A DNA stretch of 8,577 nt from an uncultured Prevotellaceae bacterium. GTDB lineage: Bacteria > Bacteroidota > Bacteroidia > Bacteroidales > Bacteroidaceae. The DNA is taken from the NCBI GenBank assembly GCA_946415695.1, contig CAMKTM010000103.1, forward strand, positions 1-8,577, given 5' to 3'. The notes under the pieces are model-generated. The model did no database searches. It saw nothing but the letters and a program-made list of their open reading frames with translations, and had not been told where the DNA came from. This document shows, piece after piece, positions 1 through 7,060 of this stretch. Both the position numbers and the translations under genes were made by a program. Numbering within the stretch: the stretch's first letter is position 1; every line of letters begins with the position of its first letter.

Positions 1-790
1 GGAAGATGAACTGGCGGGCTACTATCTCGTTGCGGAAGGCCTTGCCAATCTGCGCGATGCCGAAGGGAATCTTCATGCGGCCTGTCTTCTGCACGTTCAG
101 GTAGTTGACGAAGATGCCCTGAGCCGTTTCGGGACGCAGATAGATGGTCAATGCGCCGTCGGCCGTGCTGCCCATCTCGGTCTTGAACATGAGGTTGAAC
201 TGGCGGACGTCTGTCCAGTTGCGGGTGCCGCTGATGGGGCAGACGATTTCCTCGTCGAGGATGATTTGCTTCATACCCTCGAGGTCGATGCCGCCCGGGG
301 CGTTCATCACCTCCTGGTAGCGGTGGTGCAGGTTGTCGTACTTTGCCTGGTTTTCAAGGACGCGGGCGTTCGTGGCGCGGAACTGAGCCTCGTCGAAGGC
401 ATCACCGAACCTTTTCTGTGCCTTCTCTATCTCTTTCTGGATCTTGTCTTCGTACTTCGCCATCTGCTCCTCGATGAGCACGTCGGCGCGGTAGCGTTTC
501 TTCGAGTCGCGGTTGTCGATGAGGGGGTCGTTGAAGGCGTCCACGTGTCCGCTGGCCTTCCACGTCGTGGGGTGCATGAAGATGGCGGCGTCGATGCCCA
601 CGATGTTCTCGTGCAGGAGCACCATGCTCTGCCACCAATACTGCTTTATGTTGTTCTTCAGCTCTACGCCGTTCTGTCCGTAGTCATAGACTGCACCGAG
701 GCCGTCGTATATGTCACTTGAGGGGAAAACGAAGCCGTACTCTTTGCAGTGCGACACTATCTTCTTGAAAACATCTTCTTGTTGTGCCAT
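1..790 (-). CDS. glyS: Glycyl-tRNA synthetase, single-subunit type (partial, N-terminal 263 residues)
   Basis: Charges tRNA-Gly with glycine in the cytoplasm. The minus strand reads without a stop from an ATG at 790-788 to the window edge, so the C-terminal catalytic remainder and anticodon-binding domain lie outside. The N-terminus MAQQEDVFKKIVSHCKEYGF is followed by a GAVYDYGQNGVELKNNI stretch typical of the one-subunit (homodimeric) class II enzyme rather than the alpha2-beta2 form. The LRPETAQGIF segment and class II motif 2, with FRNEI at residues 252-256, are both visible. At residue 184 the sequence is CPISGTRNW, where many homologues have CPxCG. The second cysteine is therefore absent here; from memory this is usual in Bacteroidetes. 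The start is supported by an A-rich leader and a -7 box about 40 bases upstream. The gene is divergent from the lipoprotein gene at 982 and is housekeeping, with no expected link to the secretion genes. Confidence 0.95.
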   Translation of the reverse strand, partial: MAQQEDVFKKIVSHCKEYGFVFPSSDIYDGLGAVYDYGQNGVELKNNIKQYWWQSMVLLHENIVGIDAAIFMHPTTWKASGHVDAFNDPLIDNRDSKKRYRADVLIEEQMAKYEDKIQKEIEKAQKRFGDAFDEAQFRATNARVLENQAKYDNLHHRYQEVMNAPGGIDLEGMKQIILDEEIVCPISGTRNWTDVRQFNLMFKTEMGSTADGALTIYLRPETAQGIFVNYLNVQKTGRMKIPFGIAQIGKAFRNEIVARQFIF

Positions 791-828
791 TTCTTCTATT
801 TTTTTATGCGTTTTGTTAATGTCGGCTG

Positions 829-836
829 CAAAGATA
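829..836 (-). promoter_or_regulatory. Putative -7 box of the glyS promoter
   Basis: On the minus strand this reads TATCTTTG, a full match to the Bacteroidetes -7 consensus TAnnTTTG. It lies 38 bases before the glyS ATG, which predicts a short leader. I could not see a convincing TTG-type -33 element 19-21 bases further upstream, so the call rests on the -7 box and its position alone. Confidence 0.55.
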
Positions 837-918
837 GCTAAAAATGCCGAAAGAAGATGCATTCTGCACACATTTTATTATTTAACGGGCATTTGTTGCA
901 AAAAATACAACACTTTTC

Positions 919-949
919 TTGGCTGTAAACAAAAGTTGTCGTAACTTTG
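919..949 (+). promoter_or_regulatory. Putative Bacteroidetes primary sigma promoter of the lipoprotein gene
   Basis: TTGG at 919-922 and TAACTTTG at 942-949 are separated by 19 bases, fitting the Bacteroidetes -33/-7 architecture (TTTG, 19-21 bases, TAnnTTTG). Transcription would begin near 955-960, giving a leader of about 25 bases before the ATG at 982. A small inverted repeat, TGTTG at 894-898 and CAACA at 908-912, sits just upstream. It could be an operator but is short enough to be chance. Confidence 0.65.
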
Positions 950-981
950 CCTTTCGAAAAAGATTATTCGAGGAAATTCAC

Positions 982-1674
982 ATGAGAAAGATTCTTTCAT
1001 CTATCGTTATGGCTTCAGCCGTCTTGTTGACCGTAGGTTGCAGCCCTTCACAGGACAAAGGCAAAGAGAAGGACGGAGCAGACGCCAAGACCAGCATCAT
1101 GACAGGCGAAGACCTGGAATACACAGAACTCGCGAAAGTGGAGCTGCCCTGTTCCAAGGAGATACTCTATACGGCCTGGAAAGAGATTGGTACCATCGAG
1201 GGAGTCAGGAGAAAAGCCCTTGACTACAAACAGAACACCCCCTCCCTCTTCATCTCAACCGACCTGGACAAAGACGGCGCGCCGGAAATCCTGCTGCGGA
1301 ACGAGTCCACCTACGCCGCCATCTTCTCCTTCGTCGAGGATTCCTTGCGGCTCATCACCTTCGTGGACAGCCCATACATCGGGCTCGGCATCACGCCGGA
1401 CGGCGTCATCATGCGGAGCGGAACAGACCGTAACGGCTCCTCCTTCACGCAATTCATCAGACTGAAAAACAGCCAGATAGCTGCCATTGGAGAGACCCGC
1501 GAGACATTCACCATCAAAGACAACGAAATGATTTCCGGCGGCACGAAATACCTGCTTCAAACCGATTCCGTCATGCTCGAGGTCAGCCAGGAAGTATACA
1601 AACAGGCCGCACCCGAGCAGGAAGGAACTTACCTCGAAGACATCGATGGCTGGGAAGACTTCAGAAAACCATAA
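982..1674 (+). CDS. Predicted lipoprotein of unknown function with a DxDxDG calcium-type loop
   Basis: 230 residues. The N-terminus MRKILSSIVMASAVLLTVGC is a lipoprotein signal peptide with the acylated cysteine at residue 20. The lipobox is slightly unusual: TVG precedes the Cys, and Leu is at -4 rather than -3. Residues 21-40 are a charged, flexible tether. Residues 94-102 read DLDKDGAPE, the Asp/Gly pattern of calcium-binding FG-GAP/VCBS or EF-hand-like loops. The rest looks like mixed beta structure. ATG 982 is preferred over the in-frame ATG at 919 because it begins directly with the signal peptide, and the earlier ATG lies within the promoter. I do not recognise the family. It has its own promoter, and a 270-base spacer with a hairpin separates it from porP, so it may not belong to the secretion operon. 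Being a lipoprotein next to an outer-membrane secretion machine makes an accessory role thinkable but unproven. Confidence 0.8.
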   Translation: MRKILSSIVMASAVLLTVGCSPSQDKGKEKDGADAKTSIMTGEDLEYTELAKVELPCSKEILYTAWKEIGTIEGVRRKALDYKQNTPSLFISTDLDKDGAPEILLRNESTYAAIFSFVEDSLRLITFVDSPYIGLGITPDGVIMRSGTDRNGSSFTQFIRLKNSQIAAIGETRETFTIKDNEMISGGTKYLLQTDSVMLEVSQEVYKQAAPEQEGTYLEDIDGWEDFRKP

Positions 1675-1944
1675 ACCCTCGTGCAAAATCCACAACTCCA
1701 ATTTGTCAATCTCAAGAAGTAGGTTAAGCGTCATTGCAATAAAGGCACGCTCTTATCTCAATAAAGGCACGCTCTTATTGCGATAAGAGCGTGCCTTGTT
1801 GAAAAGAACGATTGAGCACACCAGGAAGAAACGAGCAATTCAGTCGGCCAAATGGAAGAAAGAGAGGCAAAAAAGCTCTTTTGCACAAAATTAAGAGCCA
1901 TCAGACACAATAAACTAACAAACCACATCGTTATTAAAGACAGG
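1675..1944. other. Spacer between the lipoprotein gene and porP (leader of the T9SS operon)
   Basis: 270 bases with no convincing coding sequence. Apart from the hairpin repeat at 1737-1801 it is AT-rich. I looked for TAnnTTTG and found only poor matches around TTTG at 1703 and 1879, each lacking the TA. The porP promoter is therefore either non-consensus, consistent with control by an alternative sigma factor such as SigP in P. gingivalis (family knowledge, not shown here), or transcription reads through from the lipoprotein gene. Confidence 0.5.
1737..1801 (+). repeat. 20-bp direct repeat whose second copy forms a 15-bp hairpin
   Basis: Two identical 20-base copies (1737-1756 and 1759-1778), centred on AAGGCACGCTCTTAT, are separated by two bases. 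An inverted copy, ATAAGAGCGTGCCTT, follows at 1783-1797. Copy 2 and the inverted copy make a perfect 15-bp stem (1764-1778 with 1783-1797) with a TGCG loop. Copy 1 (1742-1756) could pair equally well with the same right arm. No T-tract follows on either strand, so it is not a textbook intrinsic terminator. It could still end the lipoprotein transcript, protect its 3' end, or modulate read-through into porP. Confidence 0.75.
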
Positions 1945-2883
1945 ATGAAAAGACTGCTCTGGATAGGTATGCTCTTCGTGTCCCTCGCAACAAGGGCACA
2001 ATTCGACGCGGCGTTTACCAATACCTGGGCGTTGCAGTCCTACTACAACCCCGCAGCGGCAGGGCTTGACAGCAAACTGAATGTACTGGGAGCCTACAGC
2101 ATGCAGATGGTGGGATACGAGGGAGCGCCGAAGACAATGGTCATCAACGCCGACATGCCTCTGTTCTTCATCGGGCCGAAGCACGGCGTGGGCGCCGCCT
2201 TCCTCAACGACGGCATCGGAGCCTTCTCAAACAAAAAGATACAGCTCCAATACGCATACCACCTGAAACTCTTCAAAGGGCGCATGAGCATCGGCGTTCG
2301 TCCGGCACTCCTCATGATAGGCTTCAACGGCTCAGAACTCGACCTCGCCGACTCCAGCGACCCCGCCTTCGCAACAAACGACGTGAAAGGCAACGCCTTC
2401 GACCTCGACGTCGGACTGCGCTACACATACAAAAACCTATGGTACGCAGGCGTCAGCGCCGTACACCTGCTCGGGCCAACCGTCAAATTGGGCGACGAAA
2501 AGACACACGAAGTGTCCATCAGCCCCACAATACTCGTTCAGGGCGGATACAACCTCGCTTTCCGAAACCCACACTACAAGCTGGCAATGGACGCAATGGC
2601 ACGCTCGGACCTGAAGAACTGGAGAGCCGACATCAACCTCCGACTCCTCTACGACGGCAAGAAGCACAAACTCTACGGCGGCTTGATGTACAGCCCAACC
2701 ATCAGCGTCGGCCTACTGCTGGGCTTCGACTTCCACGGCATCAACATCGGATACTCCTACGAACTCTACACCGGCGGCGTCGGAGCACTCAACGGAACGC
2801 ACGAAATAATCCTCGGATACCAGCACGACCTCGACTTCACCAAAAAGGGAAAGAACCTACACAAGTCCGTCAGGCTGCTATAG
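1945..2883 (+). CDS. porP: Type IX secretion system outer-membrane protein, PorP/SprF family
   Basis: 312 residues. Members of this family are predicted outer-membrane beta-barrel proteins tied to the PorK-PorN ring; in P. gingivalis PorP is required for T9SS secretion. A signal peptide (residues 1-18, ending ATRA before QF) leads into the family signature YYNPAAAG at residues 33-40. Alternating hydrophobic strands follow (GVGAAFLNDGIGAF, LDVGLRYTYKNLWYAGVSAVHLLG), and the C-terminus has GTHEIILGYQHDL at 284-296, typical of the last strand. ATG 1945 is chosen over the in-frame ATG at 1852 because it begins the signal peptide and the upstream 31 codons are hydrophilic and unlike a leader. It is the first gene of the por run, 87 bases before porK. 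The last residues KKGKNLHKSVRLL are basic. Confidence 0.93.
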   Translation: MKRLLWIGMLFVSLATRAQFDAAFTNTWALQSYYNPAAAGLDSKLNVLGAYSMQMVGYEGAPKTMVINADMPLFFIGPKHGVGAAFLNDGIGAFSNKKIQLQYAYHLKLFKGRMSIGVRPALLMIGFNGSELDLADSSDPAFATNDVKGNAFDLDVGLRYTYKNLWYAGVSAVHLLGPTVKLGDEKTHEVSISPTILVQGGYNLAFRNPHYKLAMDAMARSDLKNWRADINLRLLYDGKKHKLYGGLMYSPTISVGLLLGFDFHGINIGYSYELYTGGVGALNGTHEIILGYQHDLDFTKKGKNLHKSVRLL

Positions 2884-2893
2884 AAAACAGAAC

Positions 2894-2938
2894 CTAGAAC
2901 ATCTAGTAAAACTAGTTAGACTAGTAAAACTAGTAAAA
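2894..2938 (+). repeat. Five tandem 9-bp units (CTAGTAAAA type) between porP and porK
   Basis: The units are CTAGAACAT, CTAGTAAAA, CTAGTTAGA, CTAGTAAAA and CTAGTAAAA, at 2894, 2903, 2912, 2921 and 2930. Each begins with CTAG, and three ACTAGT palindromes occur where units abut. The array occupies about half of the 87-base gap, 11 bases after the porP stop and 32 before the porK start. Whether it works in RNA structure, protein binding or is a slippage-prone spacer cannot be told from sequence. Confidence 0.85.
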
Positions 2939-2970
2939 ACCAGAAAAGAAGAAATTATAACCAATTAAAT

Positions 2971-4506
2971 ATGAAGACAAAAAGTCTGCTTTTAGTAGCT
3001 GCAGCCATCAGCTGCATGGCCTTGGCCTCCTGCTTTGGCTCAAGCTCCTCGGCAAACGCCGTGGGAGGCGAACTGACAGGCGTCAAAGGCTCCTCCTTCT
3101 CGGAACCCGTACCCTTCGGCATGGTGCCCATACACAAGGGCTCACTCAAAATCGGCCTTGAGAAGAACGACACACTGTGGGGAACAGAATTCCCCCTCCG
3201 CGACATCAGTGTGGACGGATTCTGGATGGACCAGCATGAGATAAGCAACGCCAAGTACCGCCAGTTCGTCAACTGGGTGCGCGACAGCATCATCCGCGAA
3301 CGCCTCGCCGACCCAGCCTTTGGAGGCGACGAGACCTACAAAATCGAAGAAGACAAGGAGGGAAACCCCATCACACCTCATCTCGACTGGAGCAAGGCCA
3401 TACCCTGGCGAAAAGCCAACGAGGACGAAGACAGAGCCATACAGAGCGTCTATGTCATACACCCCATCGACGGCACCAAAATGCTCGACGCAAGCCAGAT
3501 GAACTATCGCTACGAAATCTACGACTACGTGACAGCAGCACAGCGAAAGTACCGTCTCAACCCCGAAGAACGTGACCTCAACACAGACCATACCGTCAGC
3601 AACGAGCAAGTCATCATCAGCAAGGACACAGCATGGATCGACGACGACGGACACATCCAGCGTCAGACCATCACACGCCCGCTTTCCGGACCATGGGACT
3701 TCCTTAACACGTACATTGTTAATATATATCCCGACACCACCTGCTGGGTGAACGACTTCCAGAACGCCGACAACGAACGCTACATGAAGCTCTACTTCTC
3801 CAACCCCGCCTTCAACGACTACCCCGTCGTCGGCGTCACATGGGAACAAGCCAATGCCTTCTGCGCCTGGCGCACTAACTTCCTGATGAAGGGACTTGGA
3901 GGATACGCCCAGCAGATACAGCGCTACAGACTGCCCAGCGAAGTGGAATGGGAGTACGCAGCCAGAGGCAAGGAAGGCAACCCCTTCCCCTGGGAAAGCC
4001 TCGAAGTCAAGAGCGACAAAGGCTGCTACTATGCCAACTTCAAGCCCGACCGCGGCAACTACACACAGGACGGCTCCCTCATCACCAGCAAGTGCGGCAT
4101 CTTCAGCGCCAACAGCAACGGCCTCTACGACATGGCCGGCAACGTGGCAGAATGGACAAGCACAGTCTATACAGAAGCAGGCGTCGAGAGCATGGCCGAC
4201 ATGAACCCCGAACTCTCATACAACGCAGCCAAGGAAGACCCCTACCGCCTGAAGAAGAAATCCGTGCGCGGCGGCTCATGGAAAGACCCCGAAAGCATGA
4301 TACGAAGCGCATGGCGCTCCTACGAATACCAGAACCAGCCCCGATGCTTCGTCGGATTCCGTTGCGTCCGCACAATGGTGAACGACAAGTCTGGCACCAA
4401 CAAGGCAAGCGGCAGCGGCAGCAGCGCCAAAGGCGGCAGCAAGAAGGGAGGCTCAAAAGGCGCTTCATCAGGACAGCCCATCAGCACACGCAAAACACGT
4501 CGCTAA
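2971..4506 (+). CDS. porK: Type IX secretion system ring lipoprotein PorK/GldK
   Basis: 511 residues. PorK is an outer-membrane lipoprotein that forms the large periplasmic T9SS ring with PorN. The signal peptide ends in a clear lipobox LASC with acylated Cys21, followed by a Ser-rich tether. The body has the formylglycine-generating-enzyme/sulfatase-modifying fold: MDQHEISNAKYRQFVNW (86-102), VVGVTWEQANAFCAWR (286-301), RLPSEVEWEYAARG (320-333), GLYDMAGNVAEW (384-395), VRGGSWKD (432-439) and GFRCVR (462-467). A long insertion separates the first two blocks (about 105-280), as expected for GldK proteins. The catalytic cysteines that follow the GGS motif in true FGE are missing (GGSWKDPESM), so a structural role is inferred. 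The C-terminus from about 473 is a Gly/Ser/Lys low-complexity tail ending TRKTRR. The gap to porL is 54 bases. Confidence 0.96.
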   Translation: MKTKSLLLVAAAISCMALASCFGSSSSANAVGGELTGVKGSSFSEPVPFGMVPIHKGSLKIGLEKNDTLWGTEFPLRDISVDGFWMDQHEISNAKYRQFVNWVRDSIIRERLADPAFGGDETYKIEEDKEGNPITPHLDWSKAIPWRKANEDEDRAIQSVYVIHPIDGTKMLDASQMNYRYEIYDYVTAAQRKYRLNPEERDLNTDHTVSNEQVIISKDTAWIDDDGHIQRQTITRPLSGPWDFLNTYIVNIYPDTTCWVNDFQNADNERYMKLYFSNPAFNDYPVVGVTWEQANAFCAWRTNFLMKGLGGYAQQIQRYRLPSEVEWEYAARGKEGNPFPWESLEVKSDKGCYYANFKPDRGNYTQDGSLITSKCGIFSANSNGLYDMAGNVAEWTSTVYTEAGVESMADMNPELSYNAAKEDPYRLKKKSVRGGSWKDPESMIRSAWRSYEYQNQPRCFVGFRCVRTMVNDKSGTNKASGSGSSAKGGSKKGGSKGASSGQPISTRKTRR

Positions 4507-4560
4507 CACATTTTCCACACACATCAGCATAACAACCATTGAAAAGATACTAAGTAAGAC

Positions 4561-5439
4561 ATGAATCCTATAGCTAAACTTCAGAAATGGATGGATTCCC
4601 CATCCGGTCAAGTGTTTATGAATTACGCCTACAGCTGGGGCGCTGCAGTCGTGGTCTTGGGTGCACTGTTCAAACTGACGCACATTCCCGGGGCAAACAC
4701 AATATTGTTCGTCAGTATGATAACCGAGGTGTTCGTCTTCTTCATCTCCGGATTCGAGAAAACGTATGAGAAGACGCCTCATATCGAAGGCGAAGGCGCA
4801 GCTGTCGGCGGCGGACAAGCCATCGTAGTGGCAGGCGGCACACCGCTTCCCGAAGGCGCGGAAGTGCCGGAAGGCCCCATCGTCATCGGCGGCGGAAGCC
4901 CGGCAGTCATTGGCGGCGGTGCCGTTAGCGGCGTTGTCGGCGGAGCTCCTATCGACCCCGATGCACTGGCAGCAGGCACAGGCCTGAGCGCAGCAGCAGC
5001 CAATCTGGCAGCAGCAGGACAGGCAGCAGCACAGGCACAGCTTGCACTCGAGCAGATACAGAACGGCGGGCCTTCCATCGACCCCAACCAGATCAAGGCT
5101 ACCGACCCCGCTGCCATCGAGGAGGCTGTCACAAACTATGCCGAGGTGCTCGCAGAACTTACCGACGTCTTCTCTCGCGTCAAGAAGCAGGCAGAGCGCA
5201 TGTCAACCGACAGCGAAGAGATGGAGAACCTCAACCGCTCCATCACGGGCATTGCCACCGTCTATGAGCTTCAGCTGCGCAACATCAGCAAGCAGGTCAG
5301 CACCATCGAGCAGATCGACGAGCAGACGCGCCGAATGGCACAGCAGATTGAAGAACTCAACAACGTCTATGCTCGCATGATAAAGGCCCTTACCATCAAC
5401 ATGAAGGTGGTGCCCGGCTCAGAAGACAACGAGAAGTAA
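4561..5439 (+). CDS. porL: Type IX secretion system motor protein PorL/GldL
   Basis: 292 residues. PorL is the inner-membrane stator-like subunit that, with PorM, converts proton flow into motion driving T9SS. Two transmembrane helices are visible at about residues 19-37 and 45-64. They keep the polar residues I recall from Flavobacterium johnsoniae GldL: Lys38 and His41 in ALFKLTH (K27, H30), Glu56 in the second helix (E49) and Glu66 in GFE (E59). Residues 76-170 form a Gly/Ala/Pro-rich linker containing IVIGGG and AVIGGG. Residues 185-280 are a long charged heptad-like coiled coil, expected in the cytoplasm. F. johnsoniae GldL is about 215 residues, so the extra length here is mostly the linker. 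There is no signal peptide, as expected. Upstream spacing is 54 bases after porK; the gap to porM is 58 bases. Confidence 0.95.
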   Translation: MNPIAKLQKWMDSPSGQVFMNYAYSWGAAVVVLGALFKLTHIPGANTILFVSMITEVFVFFISGFEKTYEKTPHIEGEGAAVGGGQAIVVAGGTPLPEGAEVPEGPIVIGGGSPAVIGGGAVSGVVGGAPIDPDALAAGTGLSAAAANLAAAGQAAAQAQLALEQIQNGGPSIDPNQIKATDPAAIEEAVTNYAEVLAELTDVFSRVKKQAERMSTDSEEMENLNRSITGIATVYELQLRNISKQVSTIEQIDEQTRRMAQQIEELNNVYARMIKALTINMKVVPGSEDNEK

Positions 5440-5451
5440 AAGCTCACAATG

Positions 5452-5469
5452 TTCAGAGTATTCAGAGTA
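5452..5469 (+). repeat. Two tandem TTCAGAGTA units before porM
   Basis: TTCAGAGTA occurs twice head to tail (5452-5460 and 5461-5469), and a related ATTCAGAAAG follows at about 5478. It fills part of the 58-base porL-porM gap. The 9-base unit length matches the array between porP and porK, though the sequence differs. Two copies alone could be chance. Confidence 0.6.
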
Positions 5470-5497
5470 ATCCGACTATTCAGAAAGCAATAAAGCA

Positions 5498-7060
5498 ATG
5501 CCAATAAAGAAGAAAAGGATATCGCCCCGCCAGAAGATGATCAACCTGATGTACTTGGTCCTCTTGGCCATGCTGGCACTCAATGTATCGACCGACGTGC
5601 TCGAAGGTTTCTCGCTTGTGGCAGACGGGTTGAAGAAGAGTACCGAGAATGCCTCCAAGGTCAATCAAGGCATCTACAACACCTTCGACCAGCAGATGAA
5701 GAGCAATCCCGCGAAGGTGAAGGAATGGTACGAAAAGGCAAAGTATGTGCGCGGCATGAGCGACTCGCTCTATAATCTTGCAGAAGAACTCAAGGAAGCC
5801 ATCGTCCGCAAGAGCGACGGCAAGGATGCCGACGTCAACGACATACACAACCGCGAGGACTTGGAAGCCAGCACGCAGGTGATGCTTGCCCCTGGCACAG
5901 GACGCGGCAAAGAACTCTATGACGCCATCAACAGCTACCGCGAACGCATCGTCCGCATGGTGACGGACAAAGAGAAGAAGGCCATCATCACCAGCAGCCT
6001 CGGCACCGAGGTGCCGGCCAAGGGAAAGATTCTTGGCAAGAACTGGCAAGAGTATTCCTTCGAGAACATGCCGACGGCAGCAGCCGTGACGCTCCTCACC
6101 AAGCTGCAGAACGATGTGCGCTACGCCGAGGGCGAAGTGCTCCACAACCTCATCAGCAATGTCGATGTCAAGGACATCCGCGTGAACCAGCTCAACGCCT
6201 ACGTCATCCCCAATGCACAGACCGTCGTGCAGGGCGGACGCTTCAGCGCACAAATCATCATGGCTGCCGTCGATACCACACGCCGCCCGACCATCTACAT
6301 CGGAGGGCAGGAGATAAAGAGCGACAAAGGCTACTACGAAACGGTGTGCAGCAAGACGGGCGACTTCACTTTCAGCGGCTACATCGAAATGCTGAACGGC
6401 TCGGGCGAGAAGGTACGCCGCGACTTCACGCAGAAGTACAGCGTCGTGGCGCCCAGCGCAACAGTCAGCGCTGACATCATGAACGTCCTCTACGCAGGCT
6501 ACGACAACCCGATGAGCGTCTCCGTGCCAGGCATACCCAGCAACAAGCTTCGCGTGAGCATGACAGGCGGCACCTTCGAGCAGAAGGGCGAAGGCAAGTA
6601 CAATGCCAAGCCCACCACACCCGGCACAGAGGCCGTCATCACCGTCGCTGCCGAGAGCGAAGGCCGCACCCAGGAGATGGGCAAGTTCACATTCCGCGTA
6701 CGCAAGCTCCCCGACCCCACTGCCTACATCGCCTATTCGGCTGAAGGCGGCGAGGAACACTTCAGAGGCGGCTCACTTTCGAAGCAAATACTCATGAGCA
6801 CAGAAGGCATCGGAGCTGCCATCGACGACGGACTGCTCAACATCGCCTTCCGCGTCAACAGTTTCGAGATGCTACTCTTCGACGCAATGGGCAACGCCGT
6901 ACCATACAAGAGCAACGGACCCAACTTCTCAGACCAGCAGAAAGCTCAGATGCGCGGACTGGCCCGCAACAAGCGACTCTTCATCAGAGACATACACGCC
7001 ACTGGCCCCGACGGCATAGAGCGCGTGCTCAACAACCCCATGGAAGTCATCATCAAATAA
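5498..7060 (+). CDS. porM: Type IX secretion system periplasm-spanning motor protein PorM/GldM
   Basis: 520 residues, close to P. gingivalis PorM. PorM is a dimeric inner-membrane protein whose single N-terminal helix sits inside the PorL pentamer and whose long periplasmic part reaches the PorK-PorN ring. The hallmark N-terminus is present: PRQKMINLMYLVLLAMLALN at residues 10-29, with Arg11 equivalent by position to Arg9 of F. johnsoniae GldM. The helix covers about 14-30 and has no cleavage site. Residues about 35-220 are largely helical (domain D1). The remainder is beta-rich, consistent with domains D2-D4, including PNAQTVVQGGRFSAQIIMAAVDT (239-261), a PGIPSNKLRVSMTGG segment (344-358) and the C-terminal domain ending in RVLNNPMEVIIK. 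Domain borders are approximate. ATG 5498 is the only start that keeps the cytoplasmic MPIKKKRISPRQK stretch intact. Confidence 0.96.
   Translation: MPIKKKRISPRQKMINLMYLVLLAMLALNVSTDVLEGFSLVADGLKKSTENASKVNQGIYNTFDQQMKSNPAKVKEWYEKAKYVRGMSDSLYNLAEELKEAIVRKSDGKDADVNDIHNREDLEASTQVMLAPGTGRGKELYDAINSYRERIVRMVTDKEKKAIITSSLGTEVPAKGKILGKNWQEYSFENMPTAAAVTLLTKLQNDVRYAEGEVLHNLISNVDVKDIRVNQLNAYVIPNAQTVVQGGRFSAQIIMAAVDTTRRPTIYIGGQEIKSDKGYYETVCSKTGDFTFSGYIEMLNGSGEKVRRDFTQKYSVVAPSATVSADIMNVLYAGYDNPMSVSVPGIPSNKLRVSMTGGTFEQKGEGKYNAKPTTPGTEAVITVAAESEGRTQEMGKFTFRVRKLPDPTAYIAYSAEGGEEHFRGGSLSKQILMSTEGIGAAIDDGLLNIAFRVNSFEMLLFDAMGNAVPYKSNGPNFSDQQKAQMRGLARNKRLFIRDIHATGPDGIERVLNNPMEVIIK

Noticed and set aside
266..721. 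Plus-strand open frame of 151 codons over glyS
   Set aside because: Antisense shadow of glycyl-tRNA synthetase, whose motifs are clear on the minus strand.
919..981. Upstream in-frame start that would extend the lipoprotein gene by 21 codons
   Set aside because: It would hide the signal peptide behind a polar extension and lies inside the -33/-7 promoter; ATG 982 gives a proper lipoprotein leader.
1737..1801. Classical intrinsic terminator
   Set aside because: The stem is strong but neither strand has a following T-tract (GTTGAAAAG on plus), so it is listed as a repeat/hairpin instead.
1852..1944. In-frame N-terminal extension of porP by 31 codons
   Set aside because: The extension is Lys/Arg-rich and not conserved in type; ATG 1945 starts a clean signal peptide.
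2894..2938. CRISPR array
   Set aside because: Units are 9 bases, contiguous and without spacers; there are no cas genes.
3142..3849. Minus-strand open frame of 235 codons opposite porK
   Set aside because: Antisense shadow of the PorK FGE-like domain; no family features.
5480..6760. Long minus-strand open frame (426 codons) opposite porM
   Set aside because: It is antisense to an unmistakable PorM. Its composition (Val/Ala/His/Asp-rich) is what reverse-reading of C-ended codons gives, and it has no recognisable motif.
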